A DNA stretch of 26,284 bases from a virus, in the IMG/VR virus record IMGVR_UViG_3300037563_000083, positions 1 to 26,284 of that record; one strand, given 5' to 3'. A program made the translations under genes and the position numbers. The notes below the pieces were generated by a model. That model was not told the origin of the DNA. It did no database searches and was given only the letters and a program-made list of their open reading frames with translations. Below, one piece after another: positions 13,064 through 19,968 of the stretch. Position 1 is the stretch's first letter, and each line of letters begins with the position of its first letter.

Positions 13064-13561
13064 ATGGAAAATACTGTTACTAAAGAGATTCCCCTTACGC
13101 GCGGTTTGGTTGCGTTGGTTGACGCGGCCGACTACGAATGGCTCTCGCAGTGGAAGTGGAGCGCGACGACGCGACGCGGAGAGTCTTATTACGCCGTTCG
13201 ACTGGATTCAGATGGCAAGGCGATCTACATGCACCGAGCGATCCTTGGATTAGACGCGGGTGATCGTCGCCTCAGCGATCACATCGATAGGAACAAGCTC
13301 AATAACATCCGCTCCAATCTGCGCATCTGTTGCGCTTCCGAAAATATGCGGAATTGCGGGAGGCATCGCAACAACCGAAGTGGATTCAAGGGAGTCAGTT
13401 GGGATCGCCTCAGTAAAACATGGCAGGTGCATATTCGGACCGGGAGCGGTCGATCAAGCAAAAGAATCAAGGTGGGCAATTACTCCAAAGCAGAGCTCGC
13501 CCATATGGCCTACCGCGAGGCTGCGAAGAGATTTCACGGGGAATTTGCCTGTGCGGAGTGA
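13064..13561 (+). CDS. HNH endonuclease with C-terminal AP2 DNA-binding domain
   Basis: A 165-residue protein of the homing-endonuclease type. The N-terminal part (residues 8-60: IPLTRGLVALVDAADYEWLS to YMHRAILGL) is the usual lead-in. The HNH core follows with SDHIDRNKLNNIRSNLR (D72, H73, N80) and N94 in ASENMRN. Residues about 105-160 form an AP2-type domain (RSGFKGVSWDRLSKTWQVHI, then AYREAAKRFHGEFA) that contacts DNA bases. GGGGGGAG lies about 6 bases before the ATG. It differs clearly from the other two HNH proteins and so arrived separately. Confidence 0.92.
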   Translation: MENTVTKEIPLTRGLVALVDAADYEWLSQWKWSATTRRGESYYAVRLDSDGKAIYMHRAILGLDAGDRRLSDHIDRNKLNNIRSNLRICCASENMRNCGRHRNNRSGFKGVSWDRLSKTWQVHIRTGSGRSSKRIKVGNYSKAELAHMAYREAAKRFHGEFACAE

Positions 13562-13568
13562 GGGGCAA

Positions 13569-13844
13569 ATGAACATTGAAAATACGCTCTACCACCCAGA
13601 AACAAACTCACTTGAGTGTCTTCATTGCCTCGATACCATCGAACTACGCAGGGTCACAGGTGCAGACCCAGAGCTTTTGATGGCGGTTCGAGAGGAGTAT
13701 GAGCTTGACCACTCTAAATGTCATCTCTACAAAGACCTCCGCAAGGCGAATCAAGCCCGCGAATACCGCACCGAAGGGCAACGCCGCAAGCTCCACGAGG
13801 CCAAAGCGAACGCGGTCCGCGTCCTCTGCGGCGCCATCCACTGA
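13569..13844 (+). CDS. small zinc-site-like hypothetical protein
   Basis: A 91-residue protein. SLECLHCLDTIELR and, further on, YELDHSKCHLYK supply a CxxC plus H/C set that could hold zinc. A basic helical tail follows (RTEGQRRKLHEAKANAVRV). GAGGGG lies 3 bases before the ATG at 13569; the longer frame from 13260 only shadows the HNH gene. No family is recognised. Confidence 0.65.
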   Translation: MNIENTLYHPETNSLECLHCLDTIELRRVTGADPELLMAVREEYELDHSKCHLYKDLRKANQAREYRTEGQRRKLHEAKANAVRVLCGAIH

Positions 13845-13851
13845 AAACAGA

Positions 13852-14022
13852 GTGAGCCTCAGTGACTTGATTCCCGATGCCCGGAACGCCAACCGGGGAA
13901 CGGATCGAGGCCGCTCGGCAGTGCGCAAGAGCCTGCAAGATTTGGGCGCTGGCCGGTCCATCGTGCTCGACAAGCATGGCCGCATCATTGCCGGAAACAA
14001 GACGGCGCGCAAGCTGCTGTGA
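13852..14022 (+). pseudogene. ParB-like (nuclease/N-terminal) domain, truncated
   Basis: From a GTG at 13852 the frame gives 56 residues: SLSDLIPDARNANRGTDRGR, then a helix, then GAGRSIVLDKHGRIIAGNKT. This is the opening of phage ParB-like proteins, in which the GNKT segment precedes most of the domain. Here it stops seven codons later (ARKLL then TGA at 14020), so most of the domain is missing. The next coherent coding, a zinc ribbon, is in frame 2 right after. A deletion or frameshift around 14000-14020 is the simplest reading. Ribosome site is weak. The fragment may still be translated but is unlikely to be active. Confidence 0.6.
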
Positions 14023-14194
14023 GGAATGCGGAGCCATGGACAGAAGGATCGAAGCTGCCCATCGGGATTACTCGCGCCCGCTGGACATCCGCTGGCTTTG
14101 CAGATCGTGTCATGTCCGGTGGGATAAAGCGCAACCCAAGGGCGGCACGGTTCGCGTAGATGAAGGATTCAGGGTTCAAGTGAGGCAAGCATGA
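14000..14194 (+). pseudogene. zinc-ribbon / HNH-like finger remnant lacking its N terminus
   Basis: In frame 2 the sequence encodes CCEECGAMDRRIEAAHRDYS, then RPLDIRWLCRSCHVRWD. This is a familiar phage zinc-finger pattern (C-x2-C, 'EAHHxDYSxPLxVRWLC', C-x2-CH). Its usual N-terminal helical part is absent because the ParB-like fragment lies directly upstream in another frame. An ATG at 14036 with GCGGAG upstream could start a 52-residue product lacking the first Cys pair. Its TGA (14192-14194) overlaps the next ATG, as an intact operon gene would. I take it as a decayed gene. Confidence 0.55.
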
Positions 14195-14751
14195 AGCTAC
14201 GCATCCCCATCCTGACGCTGGCAATGCTGGCTGCTTACAGCTCACTGCCGGCGCAGACGGTGACGGTCTCAGGCTCATACCTACAGGATTCTTCGCAGAA
14301 TCTGATGAGTGGAACGATCTGCTTTCAGGCCGTGAACACGAGCGGCCATAGCATCTCCTACCGAGCCCCAGGCGGCGGGCAGGTTGCAATTCAACCCGTC
14401 TGCGCGGCAGTGCTCAATGGAGTCTTCACAATAGGCTTGCCCGACACGACACTGACCAGTCCAGCCAACATTTGCTTTCAGGTCTCGGTTCAGACGAGCA
14501 AGGGAACCGCCCTGGGACCGGGTTACAGTTGCGTCCAACCACACGGAACGGCGGTGGGTGATACCGACTGGTGCCAAGCTGGCGCCTGCAACTTCGACGA
14601 CTACACTCCCAACCTTCCAGCGCTTCCCATCGCTTACGTTTCTCCTGACCTGATGAGTGCATGGAACGTGCAGGTCGCGTTGGACCGGCTCACACAGCGG
14701 TTTATCGACAGCGGCCTTTTGATCGTGCCCGACTTCTTGAAGGCGGCGTAG
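14191..14751 (+). CDS. secreted hypothetical protein with signal peptide
   Basis: A 186-residue protein. MKLRIPILTLAMLAAYSSLP is a textbook Sec signal peptide, with a probable cut at SLPA-QTV. The mature part is rich in Ser, Thr, Gly and paired Cys (GTICFQAVN, PVCAAVLNG, ANICFQVSVQ, GYSCVQ, DWCQAGACNF), suggesting a disulfide-bonded beta domain, and ends in a helical segment (MSAWNVQVALDRLTQRFIDS). GAGGCAAGC lies before the ATG. Virion proteins are not normally exported, so a host-surface or fibre-like role is open. Four more genes follow before the terminase and one DUF5681 gene separates it from a second exported protein. Confidence 0.75.
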   Translation: MKLRIPILTLAMLAAYSSLPAQTVTVSGSYLQDSSQNLMSGTICFQAVNTSGHSISYRAPGGGQVAIQPVCAAVLNGVFTIGLPDTTLTSPANICFQVSVQTSKGTALGPGYSCVQPHGTAVGDTDWCQAGACNFDDYTPNLPALPIAYVSPDLMSAWNVQVALDRLTQRFIDSGLLIVPDFLKAA

Positions 14752-14753
14752 TT

Positions 14754-15137
14754 ATGGCGCGCAACATTTCAGGGCTGAAGCCGTTCCCCAAAGGCGTCTC
14801 AGGCAATCCGGGCGGCAGGCCGAAGAAGCTGCCTGTAACCGACGTGATTCTGCAAAAGCTGAATGAGAAGTGCAAGCAGGACAAGCAGCGGCGCACCTGG
14901 GCCGAGTTGCTCGTCGTTGCGCTGCTGGGCCGAGCGGTCAAGGGCGACGTGAAGGCCATCGCTGAATTGATCGACCGGGCGGAAGGCAAAGCCAAGCAGC
15001 GGTCCGAGGTATCCGGTCCCGACGGTGGGCCGATTCCTTTCGACATCCCAGACACCCGCGAGGCCCTGGAGCTGCGCATCGCAGAACTCCTGGGGAGCCA
15101 AGCGACAACCGCCCCGAAGGGGAAGAAAAAGAGGTAG
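14754..15137 (+). CDS. DUF5681 protein, terminase-small-subunit-like
   Basis: A 127-residue protein starting with the DUF5681 hallmark LKPFPKGVSGNPGGRPKK, followed by a helical region (DVILQKLNEKCK, TWAELLVVALLGRAVKG, AIAELIDRAEGK) and a basic end. DUF5681 proteins commonly precede the large terminase in phages and are often treated as small terminase subunits that bind DNA at the packaging start. Here the large subunit follows two genes later. The ATG lies two bases after the previous TAG. Confidence 0.8.
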   Translation: MARNISGLKPFPKGVSGNPGGRPKKLPVTDVILQKLNEKCKQDKQRRTWAELLVVALLGRAVKGDVKAIAELIDRAEGKAKQRSEVSGPDGGPIPFDIPDTREALELRIAELLGSQATTAPKGKKKR

Positions 15138-15139
15138 CA

Positions 15140-15979
15140 ATGCGCAAGGCATTTGCAATGGTTCTCATGCTCGCGGCCGTTTCCGCCTTCGGGCAGTCGT
15201 CCACAGTGGCCGGCTCTCGAGTCGCCGGTCAGTATCTGGCCTATAACTACGGCTTCTGGAGTGTGCCGGTCATGCTCGGGAACTCGGCCACCGGATCGCA
15301 GTCGATCACGGTAAAGACTGCGTTGGTCGACCTCGGCGACAGTCACATCATCATGCCGTTCGCGGTGGGCACGCCCATCAAGATCGGCGCGGAGACCGTT
15401 ACGCCGACCGCACTGACCAACTGCTCCCTGACGCTTCCCAACACGCCCGGCCTGTGCAAGATCACGGCGACCTTCACCAAGACGCATAACTGGCAGGATT
15501 CGGTGTCGTCCGCAACCTACGGCCTGCAAGAGGCGCTGAATGATGCGGCTCTGAATGGTGGCGGCATTGTCCTGGCCGATGTCGCATGGGCGCAACGCGG
15601 CACACAGGCCATGGTGAGCGCGGCCACGGTTCCGGCTGGCTCCTACATCCAAGATTCGCGCACACCGGGCACACAGAGCACCTGGGGCCTGATCTTCAAC
15701 GGCACGCCCGCAGTCATCTCTTCCGGTTGCGGCACGCCGCCCATCATCACCGGCGGCGCCCTTGCTGGCCAGTTCACTATCGGCGTCACGTCGGCCTGTA
15801 ATGCGGTCATCACCCCAGGCGTCACCGCGCCGAACGGGTGGGCCTGCTCCATGCGGGATGTGACGACTCCGGCGGCCACCTTCGCGCAGACCGGATCGAC
15901 AACTACCACGGCCACCTTCACACAAACCGGAACCTCGGTCGCCACCGACAAGGTCATCTTCAACTGTGTCGAGTACTAA
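15140..15979 (+). CDS. secreted beta-rich hypothetical protein
   Basis: A 279-residue protein. MRKAFAMVLMLAAVSAFG is a Sec signal peptide with a probable cut near FGQ-SS. The body is Gly-, Thr- and Ser-rich beta sequence (VGTPIKIGAETVTPTALTN, LQEALNDAALNGGG). From about residue 190 it resembles receptor-binding or fibre-like domains: PPIITGGALAGQFTIGV, then WACSMRDVTTPAATFAQTGS and a Thr-rich repeat ending KVIFNCVEY. The ATG lies two bases after the DUF5681 stop. It is either an exported accessory protein or a fibre-like protein in an unusual place. No enzyme motif is visible. Confidence 0.75.
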   Translation: MRKAFAMVLMLAAVSAFGQSSTVAGSRVAGQYLAYNYGFWSVPVMLGNSATGSQSITVKTALVDLGDSHIIMPFAVGTPIKIGAETVTPTALTNCSLTLPNTPGLCKITATFTKTHNWQDSVSSATYGLQEALNDAALNGGGIVLADVAWAQRGTQAMVSAATVPAGSYIQDSRTPGTQSTWGLIFNGTPAVISSGCGTPPIITGGALAGQFTIGVTSACNAVITPGVTAPNGWACSMRDVTTPAATFAQTGSTTTTATFTQTGTSVATDKVIFNCVEY

Positions 15980-15994
15980 CGCTGCCCCAACTTG

Positions 15995-16020
15995 ACCGGG
16001 GCGGCAACCACTGCCCCGGT
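15995..16020 (+). other. GC-rich intergenic hairpin
   Basis: ACCGGGGC at 15995-16002 pairs perfectly with GCCCCGGT at 16013-16020 around a 10-base loop. No T run follows; the next bases (GGAGATGAATG) are the ribosome site of the next gene. It may stabilise the 3' end of the secreted-protein mRNA or cover the next start. Confidence 0.6.
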
Positions 16021-16031
16021 GGAGATGAATG

Positions 16032-16349
16032 ATGACCATTACAGAGTGGATAGCCTTGTGGGGGCTGATTCTTCTGTTCGTCGGGGCTGTGTGGAAGCAA
16101 GGCAGCGATGCCGGCGAAATCAAGGCCGGGGTGAAGGAATTGCTGGGCAGGGCGGAGCGGATAGACAAGAGTATGGACCGCGTAGAGAGCCGTGTGGACA
16201 CCCTCCAAACCCGGATGAATGACCACACCGAGCGCATCGCTCGGATCGAAGGCCGGGTCAAAGCAATAGGCGGAGGGCGGCATGGACATGAGCCGCTATA
16301 CGGTCGAGGAGTTAGCCGAGCTGGCAGTACTCCTCGAACGCCGCCGTGA
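16032..16349 (+). CDS. membrane-anchored coiled-coil protein
   Basis: A 105-residue protein. Residues 3-20 (TITEWIALWGLILLFVGAVW) form one membrane span; residues about 35-78 are a coiled coil (AERIDKSMDRVESRVDTLQT). The layout recalls small phage holin-accessory or XhlA/DUF2730-like proteins, although XhlA has the reverse order. ATGs at 16029 and 16032 are both possible; 16032 leaves better spacing from GGAG. Its last 23 residues overlap the terminase start by 68 bases in another frame and are Gly/Pro/Arg-rich, so the true end may be less constrained. Confidence 0.6.
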   Translation: MTITEWIALWGLILLFVGAVWKQGSDAGEIKAGVKELLGRAERIDKSMDRVESRVDTLQTRMNDHTERIARIEGRVKAIGGGRHGHEPLYGRGVSRAGSTPRTPP

Positions 16350-18015
16350 GTTCGAACAGCTCTCCGAGGCAGAGCAGCAGCGCCTCCAATATCGGGCCAA
16401 GCTCGAAGCGTCGCCAGCCGAGTTCTTTCGCGCGGCGTGGGATGTGCTGGAGCCGGGCAGGCCGCTGATCTGGTCTCCGCACTACGACCTCATCAGCGAG
16501 TGGCTGCTGAAGGTATGGCGCCGCGAATGCCTCCGCCTCATCATCAACGTGCCGCCCCGCACAGCGAAGAGCACCGAGGGCACGATCTGCTTTCCCGCCT
16601 GGGGATGGGCACGGGATGCGCGGCACAGGTTTCTGACGGCCAGTTACTCGAGCGACCTGAGCCGGGAGCACAGCAGCAAGCGCCGCAACCTGATCGAGTC
16701 TCCCTGGTTCAAGTCGCTCTGGCCGATGGCCTTCAGCGACGACACCAACCGCGCCGATCAGTACAAGAACGAGCAGCAGGGCGAGATGATCGCCACGTCG
16801 GTGGGCGCGACGGGCACGGGGCGCGGCGGCGACACGCTGATCTTGGACGACGGCCTGAGCGCAGACCAGGCGCAATCCGAGGCCGAACGCAAGACGGCCC
16901 ATGCGTGGTTCCGCGAGACCTTCCGCACCAGGTTGAACGACCCGGCAACGGGCGCAATCGTGGTGATCGAGCAGCGGACGCACCACGAGGACATTACCGG
17001 CTGGCTGTTGAAGAACGAGCCGGGGCAGTGGAAACAGGTTGTCATCCCGCTGGTGCAGGACGCGAAGACAGACCTCGAAGTCGTCTTCCCGGTCACCGGC
17101 CGCAAGTGGGAACGCAAGGTTGGCGACGTGCTGCAGCCTGAGAGGCACACGCCGGCAGTGGTCGCCGCGCAGATGATTCACCGGCGCACCTTCGAGACCC
17201 AGGCACAACAGAGGCCGAGTCCGGAGGGCGGCGACATCTGCAAGCGGGAGTGGTGGCAGTTTTATCGGGCCGTGCCGGATGAGTTCGACCAGGTAATTGA
17301 CTCCTGGGACTTGACGTTCAAGGACGCCAAGGATGCGGACTTCGTCGCCGGGTTCAAGGTTGGCATCAAGGGAGCGAGGCGCTACTTCCTCGATGCGATC
17401 CACGGGCGCATGGGATTCACCGCGTCGAAGGATGCGGTCAAACGGCTTCGAGTGAGAGAGCCGGTCGCAAGCCGGGTGCTGATCGAAGACAAGGCCAACG
17501 GGCCTGCGGTGATCGATTCGCTTCGGTCCAGTGTTCCGGGTCTGATTCCGGTCGAGCCGACGGGGAGCAAGTTTGCGCGGGCAGTGGCAGCGACGGGAGA
17601 CATCGAGGCCGGGAACTGCTACCTGCCCGATGTTGAGGTCTATCCGCAGCACCGCGTGTGGGTGGATGAGCTGATCGAGGAGTGGGCCAACTTTCCGAAC
17701 TATCCCACCGACGACATGGTGGACGGCAGCGACCAGGCCATCAACTACACGAGGTCGGCCATGGGCAATATCGCCGACTACTATCACGAGCGGGCCGCGG
17801 CTGCGGAAGCCAAGAAGAACCCGCCCAGAGCGCCGGAAGCACCGAAGGCGCGGGAATGGTCCGAGGCTCTGCGCACCGTGCGCATGGGCATCCTGCCGCC
17901 GGGCGAATTGCCGGTGGATGAGGTCAACGACTGGATCGCACTCTGCGAAGAGCAGGGGCAGCATGACGCCGCGGAAGTTGCGCGCGGGGTGCTCAAACAA
18001 GCCGAAGGAGGCTAA
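16282..18015 (+). CDS. terL: terminase large subunit
   Basis: A 577-residue protein of usual length. The ATPase domain has a Walker A variant PPRTAKST at 91-98 and a Walker B strand TLILDDG (D189, D190). The coupling region carries VVIEQRTHHEDI. The nuclease domain has SWDLTF (D343), VLIEDKANG (401-407) and DDMVDGSDQA (D481), the three acidic sites of a terminase nuclease. It pumps DNA into the prohead through the portal and cuts it at start and end. GGAGGG precedes the ATG. The Walker A motif lacks the typical 'PPRHGKS' His-Gly but keeps Lys-Ser/Thr. Confidence 0.97.
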   Translation: MDMSRYTVEELAELAVLLERRREFEQLSEAEQQRLQYRAKLEASPAEFFRAAWDVLEPGRPLIWSPHYDLISEWLLKVWRRECLRLIINVPPRTAKSTEGTICFPAWGWARDARHRFLTASYSSDLSREHSSKRRNLIESPWFKSLWPMAFSDDTNRADQYKNEQQGEMIATSVGATGTGRGGDTLILDDGLSADQAQSEAERKTAHAWFRETFRTRLNDPATGAIVVIEQRTHHEDITGWLLKNEPGQWKQVVIPLVQDAKTDLEVVFPVTGRKWERKVGDVLQPERHTPAVVAAQMIHRRTFETQAQQRPSPEGGDICKREWWQFYRAVPDEFDQVIDSWDLTFKDAKDADFVAGFKVGIKGARRYFLDAIHGRMGFTASKDAVKRLRVREPVASRVLIEDKANGPAVIDSLRSSVPGLIPVEPTGSKFARAVAATGDIEAGNCYLPDVEVYPQHRVWVDELIEEWANFPNYPTDDMVDGSDQAINYTRSAMGNIADYYHERAAAAEAKKNPPRAPEAPKAREWSEALRTVRMGILPPGELPVDEVNDWIALCEEQGQHDAAEVARGVLKQAEGG

Positions 18016-18017
18016 CT

Positions 18018-18329
18018 ATGCACTACAAGAATGGGCGTGAAGCAAAGAACGGCGACAAGGTTGTATGGATCCCTTCCTATGGTTCGCCGGTGGTCGGAAT
18101 TCTGTACGACGCGGTCGCTGGCAACGACTACTGCAATGGAAAGATCGCGCCGAGTTCGCCGAACGATCCCTGCCCAAACCTGAAGGAGTGTTTGCATCTC
18201 GACGACGTGCTGGCCGCCCTCACGGTCAATGGCGCACCCGACACATCGAAGCCCGTCGTCGTTTCAGCGGACAGTAGCCAGAGCAGGCAGGGGCGTTCTT
18301 CGGGACGCCTTTTCCATTGGAGGCAATAG
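18018..18329 (+). CDS. conserved phage hypothetical protein
   Basis: A 103-residue protein. Residues 1-68 look like a compact beta domain (MHYKNGREAKNGDKVVWIPS, GILYDAVAGNDYCNGK, CPNLKECLHLDDVL) of a recurrent phage family without known function. The last 20 or so residues (SSQSRQGRSSGRLFHWRQ) are different in character and are encoded by an intrinsic terminator hairpin (18292-18313). GGAGG precedes the ATG. The stop overlaps the next GTG. Confidence 0.7.
   Translation: MHYKNGREAKNGDKVVWIPSYGSPVVGILYDAVAGNDYCNGKIAPSSPNDPCPNLKECLHLDDVLAALTVNGAPDTSKPVVVSADSSQSRQGRSSGRLFHWRQ
18292..18313 (+). terminator. intrinsic terminator with UUCG tetraloop
   Basis: GGCGTTC at 18292-18298 pairs with GGACGCC at 18303-18309 (one T-G pair) around the loop TTCG, with the C(UUCG)G closing arrangement, and TTTT follows at 18310-18313. 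It lies inside the 3' end of the upstream gene, between terminase and portal, so it can separate their transcript levels. Confidence 0.75.
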
Positions 18330-18532
18330 TGGAACTTCCCAGGCGCATTACACCACCGCAGCCCATCGGCACCATGGCGCGCGTTCTGACGCTCAAGGGC
18401 CTCATGAAGCCGCGCGACGACCTCAAGGGGGAAGATCCCGAAGTGGTTCGGCTGGTGCGTGAACAGAACAAGGACGTTTACTTCCGCGACAAGCATGGCT
18501 CGTTGCGGCGCGTGTTTCCGAAGCGGGGTTGA
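18329..18532 (+). CDS. small hypothetical protein before the portal
   Basis: A 67-residue basic protein. The GTG at 18329 overlaps the previous TAG and has GGAGG 5 bases upstream. Features are LPRRITPPQPIGTMARVLTL at the start and DVYFRDKHGSLRRVFPKRG at the end. It sits directly after the terminator, so the transcript reaching it needs read-through or its own start. No family is recognised. Confidence 0.6.
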   Translation: MELPRRITPPQPIGTMARVLTLKGLMKPRDDLKGEDPEVVRLVREQNKDVYFRDKHGSLRRVFPKRG

Positions 18533-18534
18533 GC

Positions 18535-19968
18535 ATGGCCACTGAAATCCAAGTAGCAGCGGACCGTCCGAGTCTGATCGACCGCCTGCGCTCCGCATGG
18601 CAGGGATGGTACGACCCGTCCGCGCCGATCCCGCCGGTGGCACCCGCTGGAACGCCTCCGCGCCAGTTCGATTACCCGCTGGTGCTGAACCAGACCTGGC
18701 TCCCGCGCGCCGGCGAGAAGGTGGGCTTCCACCAATTGCGCATGATGGCCGACGGCTGCTATCTCATCCGCGCCATCATCGACAAAGTCATTGCCAGGAT
18801 CATCACCAAGAACTGGCACTTCCGGCTGAAACCCCAGGCTGGCGAGTACATGGCGCAGACCAAGGATCGGTCGAACAAAGACCCGCGCATCCAGGCTCTG
18901 ACCAACTTCTTTCAGATGCCCGATTCGACGCACAGCTTCCCGGTGTGGCTGGGGATGCTGCTCGAAGACCGGCTGGTGATCGACGCCCCCACCCTCGAAG
19001 TGCAGCGCACCCGCGGCGGCGACATCTTCAACCTGATGCCCGTCGATGGGGCGACCATCAATGTCCTGATCGATAACACCGGGCGCCGCCCCATGTACCC
19101 GCTGCCCGCTTACCGGCAGATCGTCAAGGGACTGCCCGCTATCGACTTCACCACGCGCGACCTGATTTACATGCCCGGCAAGGTCCGCAACCATAAGCTC
19201 TACGGCTATTCGCCCGTCGAGCAGACGCTGGGCATCATCCTCACCCTGATTTACAAGACGGTGATGCACCAGGACTGGTACGACGAGTCGAACATCCCGC
19301 TCGCGTACATGACCATGCCCGAGAACATGAGCACGACAGAGATTCTGCGGCTCATCCGGGAGATTCAAGCCTCGAACAACGGCAATCTCGAAGAGCGCGT
19401 GAAGATCCTGCCCGTGCCCAACGGCGGCAAGGTCGAACTGCTCAAGAAGGAAGAGTTCCAGCCCAAGTTCGAAGAGTGGTGCGCGCGCATCTTCGCTTAC
19501 GTGATGGGCGAAACGGCGACGCCGTTCGTGCAGCAGAACAACCGGGCCACGGCCCAGCAGTCAGACGACACCCGCGAGGAATCCGGCGAGAAGCCGCTCA
19601 CCTTCTGGGTGAAGAACGAAATCGACCAGATCGTGCAGCGGCGCGACCTCTTCAATGCGCCCGACATCGAGTTCGTCTACGACGAGGAAGCTGAGACCGA
19701 CGCTCTCAAACAGGCGCAGGTCGATCAGATCAACGTGGCCATCGGGACGCGCGTCGCTGATGAGTTACGCCAGCGCGACGGCCTCTCGCCGCTCTGGGAA
19801 GACTCGGGCGGCAACCCACCGCAGCCGTCCATGATGGTGGCCACCGAGGAAGACCAGGACGAGCCCGGCGACGACGACCAGGGCGGCGGCAATCCCAAGC
19901 CGAAGAAGGACGGCAAGAAGGTAAGCAAGGCGGCGGTCGCTCAAAAAAAAACTCTACACCGCTACTGA
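18535..19968 (+). CDS. phage portal protein (HK97-like)
   Basis: The zero-frame product has 477 residues. Portal features include the basic N-terminal arm, the stretch DRLVIDAPTLEVQRTRGGDI, the LIYMPGKVRNHKLYGYSPVE wing/stem block, YDESNIPLAYMTMP, and the C-terminal crown with RREDLFN-like QRRDLFNAPDIEFVYDEE. The end is disordered and charged (EEDQDEPGDDDQGGGNP). It forms the dodecameric ring through which DNA enters the head. A TTG at 18529 overlaps the previous stop; the ATG at 18535 is preferred. The frame runs into nine A bases and stops at 19966. A -1 shift there continues into the MuF-like frame. Confidence 0.9.
   Translation: MATEIQVAADRPSLIDRLRSAWQGWYDPSAPIPPVAPAGTPPRQFDYPLVLNQTWLPRAGEKVGFHQLRMMADGCYLIRAIIDKVIARIITKNWHFRLKPQAGEYMAQTKDRSNKDPRIQALTNFFQMPDSTHSFPVWLGMLLEDRLVIDAPTLEVQRTRGGDIFNLMPVDGATINVLIDNTGRRPMYPLPAYRQIVKGLPAIDFTTRDLIYMPGKVRNHKLYGYSPVEQTLGIILTLIYKTVMHQDWYDESNIPLAYMTMPENMSTTEILRLIREIQASNNGNLEERVKILPVPNGGKVELLKKEEFQPKFEEWCARIFAYVMGETATPFVQQNNRATAQQSDDTREESGEKPLTFWVKNEIDQIVQRRDLFNAPDIEFVYDEEAETDALKQAQVDQINVAIGTRVADELRQRDGLSPLWEDSGGNPPQPSMMVATEEDQDEPGDDDQGGGNPKPKKDGKKVSKAAVAQKKTLHRY
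19943..19951 (+). other. A9 slippery run: candidate -1 frameshift or slippage site
   Basis: Nine consecutive A bases lie in the portal frame as CAA AAA AAA ACT. The heptamer A AAA AAA (19944-19950) is the canonical -1 pattern. A -1 shift leads into the open MuF frame, which has no ATG, GTG or TTG before 20061. A 6-bp hairpin, CGGCCC at 19975-19980 with GGGCCG at 19986-19991, lies 24 bases downstream, further than usual for a ribosomal stimulator. Confidence 0.65.

Noticed and set aside
15995-16020. Rho-independent terminator
   Set aside because: The 8-bp stem is strong but is followed by GGAGATGAATG, with no T run.
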